NCBI GenBank assembly: GCA_025924435.1
Contig: JAICIL010000214.1
Location: 1-7,745, forward strand
Direction of reading: 5' to 3'
Origin: Chloroflexia bacterium
GTDB lineage: Bacteria; Chloroflexota; Chloroflexia; Thermomicrobiales; JALYUS01
DNA: 7,745 bases
The notes under the pieces were generated by a model. That model saw nothing but the letters and a program-made list of their open reading frames with translations. It was not told the DNA's origin and searched no databases. Positions 1-4,736 of this stretch are shown one piece after another. The number at the start of each line of letters is the position of its first letter. Positions within the stretch are counted from its first letter, which is position 1. Position numbers and translations under genes: made by a program.

Positions 1-22
1 AAGCCGCCCCACGGGGCGGCTC
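1..22 (-). terminator. Terminator hairpin after the GlsB-like gene
   Basis: A perfect GC stem (GCCGCCC at 3-9 pairing with GGGCGGC at 14-20) has a four-base loop. It lies 25 bases past the minus-strand TAA at 46-48. Read on the minus strand the stem is followed by TT at the window edge, so the rest of any U-tract cannot be seen. Position and stem strength support a terminator; intrinsic termination is an inference. Confidence 0.6.
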
Positions 23-45
23 TCTGCGGTACGAATCGGTGCCGC

Positions 46-336
46 TTAGACCGGCGAGCGGCTGCCCATGATCGCGCGGACGATCCAGGTGAGGATCAGC
101 GCGCCGATGAAGGCGACGACGATCGAGAGGACAATGCCCGTTGTCCCGTTGAAGAAGAGGCCGAGGATGATGCCGCCGACGAAGGCGCCGATCAGGCCGA
201 CGATCAGGTCGGAGATCAGATTGCCGCCGCCCGACCCCGCGACCATGTGCGCGAGCCAGCCGGCGATCAGGCCGACGATGATCCAGCCGATAATACCCAA
301 ACCGAAGTTAATCTTCGCCAGTTCCAGCAGTGCCAT
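46..336 (-). CDS. GlsB/YeaQ/YmgE family (transglycosylase-associated) small membrane protein
   Basis: A 96-residue, very hydrophobic, glycine-rich protein. Three membrane segments are visible at about residues 12-32, 42-62 and 66-88. A short polar loop (SGGGN, 35-39) follows the first, and the basic tail after the third includes R87 and R93. Length, three-helix layout and the GWIIVGLIAGWLAH-type first helix fit the YeaQ/YmgE/GlsB family of inner-membrane proteins. These are often stress-linked; the name 'transglycosylase-associated' is historical and the biochemical role is unknown. The ATG start is fixed by AGGAGG at 345-350 on the minus strand, 8 bases upstream. The gene appears monocistronic, with a terminator hairpin just downstream and a palindromic possible operator 59 bases upstream. 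Confidence 0.88.
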   Translation of the reverse strand: MALLELAKINFGLGIIGWIIVGLIAGWLAHMVAGSGGGNLISDLIVGLIGAFVGGIILGLFFNGTTGIVLSIVVAFIGALILTWIVRAIMGSRSPV

Positions 337-394
337 GTGCGATACCTCCTACAATACGGAAAACCACATGCGTACTGCACGCGGGTAACGCAAG

Positions 395-409
395 TATCGT
401 GCCACGATA
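395..409. promoter_or_regulatory. Perfect 15-bp palindrome, possible operator
   Basis: TATCGTG-C-CACGATA is a perfect dyad with 7-bp arms around one base. It sits in the 125-bp gap upstream of the GlsB-like gene (start at 336) and downstream of the PIN remnant (end at 462). This is the size and place expected of a homodimeric repressor site. No clear -35/-10 pair was found beside it, so a regulatory role is inferred from symmetry and position only. Confidence 0.35.
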
Positions 410-461
410 GCGGAGCGGCCGCAGCCGTGTCTATTTTTGCGAATGAGCGAAAAGGAAGCCG

Positions 462-662
462 CTACGGCTCTTGACGCCGGATCGCGGCGATTCGATCAAA
501 ATGGCGTTCGTAGGAATAGAGCGTCTCGCTGGCGTTTTGCTGCATCGTTGCAACCAGCAGCGCGTCGCCAAAGTCGAGACCGTTGGTCGTTCCGTACAAG
601 CGCAATGCCTCGAGTACGACGCGCCGGTTCCGCACCTGAAAATGGGTGAGCCGCACCAGAGG
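462..662 (-). pseudogene. Remnant of a VapC-type PIN-domain toxin (C-terminal half only)
   Basis: About 66 codons, ending at TAG 462-464, read as the back half of a PIN-domain ribonuclease toxin. The segment LDFGDALLVATM carries the conserved third acidic residue, and YSYERHFDRI matches the usual F/Y-D-x-x-F-D motif with Glu in place of Asp. The ending IRRQEP is typical. PIN toxins are normally about 125-140 residues. Here the first 65-75 are missing, including the N-terminal Asp-Thr-Asn strand and the central Glu, so the metal site cannot form and the product should be inactive. A GTG at 654-656 could start a 64-residue fragment, but no good ribosome binding site precedes it. The remnant is in the same frame as the antitoxin fragment upstream, separated only by the TAG at 663-665. 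Confidence 0.7.
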
Positions 663-809
663 CTAGATAGGAGCGCGCAGTTCGATTCTCCCTTCGTCTT
701 CGATGACGAAGGAGAGTTTGTCTCCGGCGGTGAGACCGAGCCGCTTGCGAATCTCGGCGGGAAGCGTTACCTGCCCCTTGCTTGTCATGGTGGAAATGAT
801 CTCCTTCAC
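663..809 (-). CDS. Truncated AbrB/VapB-type antitoxin (DNA-binding domain only)
   Basis: A 48-residue product with the classic swapped-hairpin AbrB/SpoVT/MazE fold sequence: TSKGQVTLPAEIRKRLGL at about residues 9-26, then GDKLSFVIEDEGRIEL. In VapB-type antitoxins this half binds the operator and dimerises. A further 30-40 residues normally wrap the PIN toxin, and these are absent because a TAG follows Ile48. The GTG start at 807-809 is preferred: GAGGTG (815-820, minus strand) lies 5 bases upstream and the resulting MKEIIST opening is typical of the family. An in-frame TGA at 819-821 bars a longer form. It may still fold and bind DNA without a functional toxin. Base composition here is less GC-rich than the flanking genes, suggesting acquired DNA. 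Confidence 0.72.
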   Translation of the reverse strand: MKEIISTMTSKGQVTLPAEIRKRLGLTAGDKLSFVIEDEGRIELRAPI

Positions 810-843
810 TGTGGCACCTCATAGACAATGATATGCAACCAAT

Positions 844-869
844 GTAAGGAGGATACATATGTTCCTTAC
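844..869. promoter_or_regulatory. Inverted repeat enclosing an orphan Shine-Dalgarno and ATG
   Basis: GTAAGGA (844-850) and TCCTTAC (863-869) form a 7-bp inverted repeat around an AT-rich centre holding the 8-bp palindrome ACATATGT (855-862). The left arm overlaps TAAGGAGG (845-852), six bases before an ATG at 859 on the plus strand. That start leads only into the antisense of the SDR gene. The element lies between the end of the SDR gene (877) and the antitoxin start (809). It could be the operator of the antitoxin gene, which lies just downstream on the minus strand, or the relic of a lost gene start. Confidence 0.3.
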
Positions 870-876
870 CTTCACG

Positions 877-1638
877 TCAAGTGACGCTGAAGCCGCCATC
901 CACGGTGATCGTCGTGCCGGTCATCCAGGCGGATTCGTCGGAGGCGAGGAAGACCGCCGCGCCGACCATATCCTCCGGCTGTCCGGCGCGGCCGAGCGGG
1001 ATGCGGCCGACGCGCGCGGCGAGCACATCCGGGGTGCGGAAGATACGCGTCGTCAGGTTTGTCTCCACCAACCCCGGCGCGATGGCATTGACGCGGATGC
1101 CGTGCGGCGCGAGTTCGAGCGCCATGCCGCGCACGAGCATCGCCACGCCCGCCTTCGCCGCCTGGTAGTGGACGAGTTCGGGCTGCGCGCTGTGGGCGCT
1201 CACCGACGAGGTCGCGATGATGCTGCCGCCCACGCCGCTCCGGGCCATCTGCCGCGCCGCCGCCTGCCCGACGAGGAATGGCCCCTTGAGGTCCGTATCG
1301 AGCACCCAATCCCACATCGCCTCGTCAATCTCCAGGAAGGGCACGCGGCGGTGCGCCCCGGCGTTGCAGACGACGGTGGAGAGCGGGCCGAGCGCCGTCG
1401 CCTCTTCCATCATGCGGGCCACCTGCGCGGCGTCCGCGATGTCCGCCTGGACGACGTGCGCGCGCCGCCCCATGCCGCGAATCTCCCCGGCAATCTCCTC
1501 CGCCTCCGCCTTGCGCGTCCGGTAGTGGACGATCACGTCCGCCCCCTCGCGGGCGAAGCCGAGCGCGATCGCCTCCCCGATGCCGCTCGACGCCCCCGTC
1601 ACCAGCGCGATCCGCCCCGCCAGTCGCCCGTCCGCCAT
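877..1638 (-). CDS. Short-chain dehydrogenase/reductase (classical SDR, FabG/glucose-dehydrogenase-like)
   Basis: A 253-residue NAD(P)-dependent oxidoreductase of the classical SDR type. Visible motifs are the nucleotide-binding TGASSGIG (14-21), NAG (92-94), catalytic Ser145, Tyr158 and Lys162 (YQAAK), and the C-terminal TGTTITVDGGF (240-250). Basic residues after the second strand (HYRTRK, 38-43) favour NADP(H), by inference. The tetrad Asn is replaced by Asp116 in DTDLKGPF. The ATG at 1636-1638 is chosen because AAAGGAGG (1645-1652, minus strand) lies 6 bases upstream; an ATG six codons earlier overlaps that site. It is transcribed divergently from a second SDR gene across a 150-bp gap, near a KDG-kinase-like gene, so a sugar or sugar-acid substrate is plausible. 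A 3-oxoacyl reductase role cannot be excluded from sequence alone. Confidence 0.88.
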   Translation of the reverse strand: MADGRLAGRIALVTGASSGIGEAIALGFAREGADVIVHYRTRKAEAEEIAGEIRGMGRRAHVVQADIADAAQVARMMEEATALGPLSTVVCNAGAHRRVPFLEIDEAMWDWVLDTDLKGPFLVGQAAARQMARSGVGGSIIATSSVSAHSAQPELVHYQAAKAGVAMLVRGMALELAPHGIRVNAIAPGLVETNLTTRIFRTPDVLAARVGRIPLGRAGQPEDMVGAAVFLASDESAWMTGTTITVDGGFSVT

Positions 1639-1668
1639 CGTGCGCCTCCTTTCCATTGCCGATCGGTC

Positions 1669-1722
1669 GAAACTATTGAACCACAGAGCGCGCGGAGGCG
1701 ACACAGAGAGCACGGAGAATGA
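1669..1722 (+). repeat. Single-arm copy of a dispersed repeat (CCACAGAG type)
   Basis: The 16-bp head GAAACTATTGAACCAC (1669-1684) is followed by a degenerate purine-rich run of CACAGAG/CACGGAG-like units to about 1722. The same 16 bp occurs inverted at 2713-2728, where it heads one arm of a longer inverted repeat. Here no opposing arm is seen nearby. Similar CCACAGAG/CCACGAAG intergenic repeats are scattered in many environmental bacterial genomes; I place this one in that general class from memory, not by search. Confidence 0.6.
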
Positions 1723-1735
1723 GAATGGAATATCG

Positions 1736-1774
1736 TTGACATGGGCGGTATGCGATGGAGATAGACAACGTTGT
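1736..1774 (+). promoter_or_regulatory. Candidate promoter and operator of the plus-strand SDR gene
   Basis: A consensus -35 box TTGACA lies at 1736-1741. An 18-base spacer leads to GATAGA (1760-1765), which is a poor -10 match. The perfect 10-bp palindrome ACAACGTTGT (1765-1774) follows, immediately before the ribosome binding site at 1777. Transcription would start inside or next to the palindrome, so a bound repressor could block initiation. The -35 and the palindrome are seen directly; promoter function is inferred. Confidence 0.35.
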
Positions 1775-1788
1775 GCAGGAGGTGGCGG

Positions 1789-2571
1789 ATGCGGCTCGAA
1801 GGCAAGGTGGCGCTGATCACCGGCGGGGGCGGCGCGATGGGCGGCGCGCAGGCGCGGCTCTTCGCGCGCGAGGGCGCGGCGGTCTGCGTCGCCGACCTCT
1901 ATCCCGAAAAGGCGGAGGCGGTCGCGAAGGAGATCACTGCGGACCGGGGCCGCGCGCTCGCCGTCCGGCTCGATGTGCAGCGCGCGGACGAGTGGGCGGA
2001 AGCGGTCGCGGCGACGGAGCGGGCGTTCGGGCCGGTCACGATCCTCTGCAACAACGCGGGCGCCAATGTGCGCGTCGGCTTCGACGAGCAGACCGAGGAG
2101 ATGTGGCGGCTGATCGTCGGCACGATCCTCACCGGCTCGTTCCTCGGCATCAAGGCGGTGGCGCCCGCGATGCGCCGCGCGGGCGGCGGCGTGATCGTCA
2201 ATCTCGGCTCCCTGGCCTCGATCCGGCCCGGCGCGGGCAGCCCCGGCTACGGCGCGGCGAAGATGGGGCTTGTCGGCCTGACGCGCTCCGCCGCCGCCTC
2301 GTACGCGCGCGCGAACATCCGCTGCCTGCTGATCTCGCCCGGCCATGTGGACACGCCATTCATCCGGGAGGACAACCCGTACAGCCCGAATGACCCGCGC
2401 ACGAGCATCAACAACCCGGAGAACTACGAGCGCCGCCTGCGCAACACGCCGCTCGGCCGCCTCCAGACGCCGGACGACATCGCCAAAGCATTCCTCTTCG
2501 CCGTCTCGGACGAGGCGGCGATGATCACCGGCTCGATGATCACCGTGGACGGCGGCGCAGCGCTGCTCTGA
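1789..2571 (+). CDS. Short-chain dehydrogenase/reductase, likely NAD-dependent
   Basis: A 260-residue classical-type SDR. The cofactor loop is TGGGGAMG (11-18), with Ala16 where the TGxxxGxG motif has its middle Gly. Asp36 at the end of the second strand predicts NAD(H) preference. NNAG is at 88-91, catalytic Ser141, Tyr154 and Lys158 (YGAAK) are present, and the end is TGSMITVDGGAALL. The usual active-site Asn is replaced by Ile113 (GTILTG). A long substrate loop lies between about residues 190 and 222, rich in Asn, Pro and Arg. The ATG at 1789 is six bases after AGGAGG (1777-1782); an in-frame TTG at 1771 lies upstream of that site and is rejected. The gene is divergent from the other SDR and upstream of the sugar kinase, with a large inverted repeat between. 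Substrate is not assignable; a sugar-derived alcohol is an inference from context. Confidence 0.88.
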   Translation: MRLEGKVALITGGGGAMGGAQARLFAREGAAVCVADLYPEKAEAVAKEITADRGRALAVRLDVQRADEWAEAVAATERAFGPVTILCNNAGANVRVGFDEQTEEMWRLIVGTILTGSFLGIKAVAPAMRRAGGGVIVNLGSLASIRPGAGSPGYGAAKMGLVGLTRSAAASYARANIRCLLISPGHVDTPFIREDNPYSPNDPRTSINNPENYERRLRNTPLGRLQTPDDIAKAFLFAVSDEAAMITGSMITVDGGAALL

Positions 2572-2604
2572 GCATCCTCCAGAGAGCCGCAGGCTCCGGG
2601 ATTC

Positions 2605-2728
2605 TGAACCACGAAGGCGCGAGGGACGCGAAGAAGAGAAGAGGAAATGCAAGGAAGGAAATGGATGCCCTCTCCACCTTTCTTCTCCGGGCTTCGCGTC
2701 CTTCGCGCCTTCGTGGTTCAATAGTTTC
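2605..2728. repeat. Long inverted repeat between the SDR and sugar-kinase genes
   Basis: The 29-bp arms at 2605-2633 and 2692-2720 are reverse complements with one mismatch. The left arm opens TGAACCACGAAGGCGCG and the right arm ends CGCCTTCGTGGTTCA. The 58-base spacer has purine-rich then pyrimidine-rich stretches that could extend pairing imperfectly. Past the right arm the sequence continues as AATAGTTTC, so the reverse complement of 2713-2728 equals the 16-bp head of the repeat at 1669. Transcribed RNA could form a large hairpin and partly uncouple the kinase from the SDR. There is no U-tract, so it is not an ordinary terminator. Confidence 0.75.
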
Positions 2729-2769
2729 CGTTTCACGGGGAACGCCGGGCGATACGAGGAGGGATGCAT

Positions 2770-3852
2770 ATGCGGGACGATGTGAGCGAGATGGGAGAGG
2801 CGGACGAGGAAGCGCCGAAGAGGCGGGATGCGCCGCTCCTGCCGGGCGCGGCGGGGCGGCGATACGACCTCATCAGCGTCGGGGAGGCGATGCTGCGCTT
2901 CACGCCGCCGCATGGGCTGCGGATCGAGCAGACGCTCTCGCTCGACATCGCCGTCGGCGGCGCGGAACTGAATGTCGCGGTCGCGATGAGCCGGATCGGC
3001 GGGCGGACGGCGTGGCTCTCGAAACTGCCCGATACGTCGCTCGGCCATATCATCGGCAATCAGGCGCGCATCCACGGTGTGGAGACGGGCCAGATCATCT
3101 GGACGGACGCCGCGACCTCCCGGCTCGGCACCTTCTTCCTCGAATCGGGCGCCGCGCCGCGCGCGGGCGAGATCGTCTACGACCGCACAAATTCCGCCGC
3201 CTCGACGATGGCGCCGGACGACTGGGACTGGCCCGCGCTCCTCCGCGAGGCGCGCGTCCTCCACATCACGGGCATCACGCCCGCACTCTCCGAAACGTGC
3301 CGCGCGCTGACTTTCGCGGCGGTCGCGGCGGCGAAGGAGGCGGGCTGCGCCGTCTCGTGCGACCTCAACTACCGCTCCAAACTCTGGACGCCGGAGGAAG
3401 CCGCCGCCTGCCTGCGCGAATTGTTGCCGCAGGTGGATGTCATCCTCACGGGCAGCAGCGACCTGAAGATCATCTTCGGCGCGACGGGCAAACCCGCCGA
3501 GTTGGCGCGGTGGCTGCGCGCGGAGTTCGGCGTGCCGGTGGCGAGCGTCGGCAAGCGGCGGGGCAACGCGGCGAGCGGCATGCAGGCGCGGCGGAGCGTC
3601 GTGGCGACGGAGCGCGGCGTCTTCACCAGCCCCGGCGCGGAATTCCAGCCGCTCGACCCGATCGGCGCGGGCGACGCATATGGCGCGGGCTTCCTCTACG
3701 GCCTCCTGACCACCGACGATGAGGAGCAGGCCGTCGCGATGGGCGACGCGATGGCCGCCCTCAAACACACCGTCCCCGGCGACTTCTGCGTCGTCTCCCG
3801 CGCCGAACTCGACGCCGTCCTCGCCAAAGAGGGGATGCGCCTGCGCCGCTAG
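2770..3852 (+). CDS. kdgK: PfkB-family sugar kinase, probably 2-keto-3-deoxygluconate kinase
   Basis: A 360-residue cytoplasmic ribokinase-like enzyme that would phosphorylate a keto-deoxy sugar acid with ATP. After a charged, probably disordered leader (1-31) comes YDLISVGEAMLRF (32-44), then the substrate-binding GGAELNVA (63-70). DLNYRSKLW and ALKHTVPGDF, both familiar from KDG kinases, follow in the central and C-terminal parts. The anion-hole/catalytic motif is DPIGAGDAYGAGF with GAGD at 299-302 and Asp302 as predicted catalytic base. KDG kinases are usually 310-340 residues, so the extra length is the leader. The ATG at 2770 is chosen because AGGAGG (2757-2762) lies 7 bases upstream; an ATG at 2764 is too close. 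KDG kinase normally feeds KDPG aldolase in uronate or deoxy-sugar breakdown. Fructokinase or another PfkB specificity remains possible. Confidence 0.8.
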   Translation: MRDDVSEMGEADEEAPKRRDAPLLPGAAGRRYDLISVGEAMLRFTPPHGLRIEQTLSLDIAVGGAELNVAVAMSRIGGRTAWLSKLPDTSLGHIIGNQARIHGVETGQIIWTDAATSRLGTFFLESGAAPRAGEIVYDRTNSAASTMAPDDWDWPALLREARVLHITGITPALSETCRALTFAAVAAAKEAGCAVSCDLNYRSKLWTPEEAAACLRELLPQVDVILTGSSDLKIIFGATGKPAELARWLRAEFGVPVASVGKRRGNAASGMQARRSVVATERGVFTSPGAEFQPLDPIGAGDAYGAGFLYGLLTTDDEEQAVAMGDAMAALKHTVPGDFCVVSRAELDAVLAKEGMRLRR

Positions 3853-4073
3853 CGGGTCGCGAGGCGGCTCAGCGGCAATGAATAGCACACTCGGCAAGAA
3901 ACATGTGAGCGGGAGGGCTTTTCAACCCTCCCGCCCTGCACTTGTTCAGCTCGTTTGGCCTGTATCTGTTGGATCGTGAAGACCGATCTCCCAACCTGTT
4001 TCGGCCTGTATCGCAACGAGTACTTGCCATCTTTCGCCGTGACCTTGCGCGCCAGACGCGCCTCTGCATCCAT
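3849..4073 (-). CDS. Hypothetical small protein (doubtful)
   Basis: A 74-codon reading frame with a good ribosome binding site, GAGGAG 7 bases before its ATG (4071-4073). The first about 45 residues look protein-like, mixed charged and hydrophobic (KVTAKDGKYSLRYRPK, then VFTIQQIQ). After that the frame runs through a strong GC hairpin at 3909-3934 and ends in a Ser/Arg/Cys-rich tail whose TAG overlaps the kinase stop codon. A TGA in a neighbouring frame just before the hairpin hints that the true product is shorter, about 44 residues, and that a frameshift has occurred. I recognise no family. The 334-bp stretch 3853-4186 between the kinase and DUF2203 genes holds only this frame and the hairpin. 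Confidence 0.35.
   Translation of the reverse strand: MDAEARLARKVTAKDGKYSLRYRPKQVGRSVFTIQQIQAKRAEQVQGGRVEKPSRSHVSCRVCYSLPLSRLATR
3909..3934. terminator. GC-rich hairpin between convergent genes
   Basis: GCGGGAGGG (3909-3917) pairs perfectly with CCCTCCCGC (3926-3934) around an 8-base loop. It sits 56 bases after the sugar-kinase stop codon. Neither strand has a run of T directly after the stem, so it is not a canonical intrinsic terminator. Its strength and its place between converging reading frames still suggest that it ends or stabilises the kinase transcript. Confidence 0.5.
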
Positions 4074-4186
4074 TTGTCATCTCCTCATCGTGACGCTTTC
4101 TCCAAGCTTCTCAGTTATCCCCATCTATGTTGAGAACGCGCGCGGCGTCGCAAACCTTCCCAATAATCGGAATCGGGATCGGTGCT

Positions 4187-4600
4187 TCAGAGGGGTTCGC
4201 GGCCCAGGTAGCCGCCGTCCAGTTCGTGCCACGCGACGATGGCCGGTTCGTCCATCCGCCAGCAGAGATAGACGACGCGGCCGTCGCGCTCGCTGGGGAA
4301 GTCCACGAGGCCGATGGCGAGGTCCTTCACCTCGACGCCGAGCGCCTGGATGGCGGCGACCTCCGCGTTCAGATCGTGGACGAGGGCATGGAGTTCCTGT
4401 TCCAGCACCTGCGCCCGTTTCGCGTGGCCGTTCGCGCGGGCCTGCTGCCGGAGCGCGTTGAATTCCTGCTGCACCGCGTCGAGCCGCCGCTTCATCGCCG
4501 CGAGATGCCGCAGGCGCGGGCGGAGTGCGGGCAGGAACGCGGTCGCGTCCGCGTGCGTGAAGAGCCGGGAAAAATGCGGCCGCTCCGGTCGCTCCGCCAT
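4187..4600 (-). CDS. DUF2203 family protein
   Basis: A 137-residue soluble protein matching the DUF2203 family by recalled motifs: an N-terminal FTHADATAFLPALRPRL segment (about 14-30), a long helical region (33-87) likely to form a coiled coil, then GVEVKDLAIGLVDFPS (88-103), VVYLCWRMDEP (109-119) and WHELDGGYLGREPL at the end. The family has no established function. The conserved Cys113, Trp114 and Trp124-His125 are present and could form a ligand or metal site, which is speculation. The ATG at 4598-4600 is 6 bases after AGGAGG (4607-4612, minus strand); the frame stays open upstream to 4699 but crosses the neighbouring terminator. It is separated from the SRPBCC gene by that terminator, so it is probably transcribed alone. 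Confidence 0.85.
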   Translation of the reverse strand: MAERPERPHFSRLFTHADATAFLPALRPRLRHLAAMKRRLDAVQQEFNALRQQARANGHAKRAQVLEQELHALVHDLNAEVAAIQALGVEVKDLAIGLVDFPSERDGRVVYLCWRMDEPAIVAWHELDGGYLGREPL

Positions 4601-4656
4601 GCCGTCCCTCCTGAATGCCGACAGCGTAGCACCGACCGGCGTCGGAGGCAAAGAGG

Positions 4657-4692
4657 CAAAAAAGCGGGCGGGCATATGGTGATGCCCGCCCG
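4657..4692 (-). terminator. Intrinsic terminator of the SRPBCC gene
   Basis: An 11-bp perfect stem, CGGGCGGGCAT (4665-4675) with ATGCCCGCCCG (4682-4692), has a 6-base loop. Read on the minus strand it is followed after one C by six T (4658-4663). This is a textbook Rho-independent terminator, 45 bases beyond the SRPBCC stop codon and upstream of DUF2203. Confidence 0.85.
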
Positions 4693-4734
4693 TTCTCACG
4701 CGTTACGCGTTACTCGTTGCTCGCGACTCGTTAC
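4693..4734 (-). repeat. Tandem degenerate 7-bp repeats
   Basis: Six head-to-tail 7-base units read on the minus strand as GTAACGA, GTCGCGA, GCAACGA, GTAACGC, GTAACGC and a weak GTGAGAA. They fill the space between the SRPBCC stop codon (4737-4739) and its terminator. They would lie in the 3' untranslated part of that mRNA. The arrangement resembles the short heptanucleotide tandem repeats known from cyanobacterial intergenic DNA; relatedness is not implied. Confidence 0.6.
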
Positions 4735-4736
4735 CC

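Noticed and set aside
859..1722. A 287-codon plus-strand frame with a good ribosome binding site.
   Set aside because: The protein is Arg/His-rich and is simply the antisense of the SDR gene, which has all its motifs. Only the start signal itself is of interest.
877..3897. A 1006-codon open frame on the minus strand.
   Set aside because: Only its last 253 codons are a real gene. The rest is antisense to the plus-strand SDR and the sugar kinase, Arg/Ala/Asp-rich with no recognisable domain, as expected from GC-rich codon bias.
4165..4182. Three tandem RATCGG hexamers downstream of the DUF2203 gene.
   Set aside because: Only three short copies; too little to separate from chance in this composition.
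4632..4645. CCGAC-CGGC-GTCGG hairpin ahead of the DUF2203 gene.
   Set aside because: A 5-bp stem with a tetraloop is too small to claim a leader regulator, and no riboswitch-like conserved sequence was seen.
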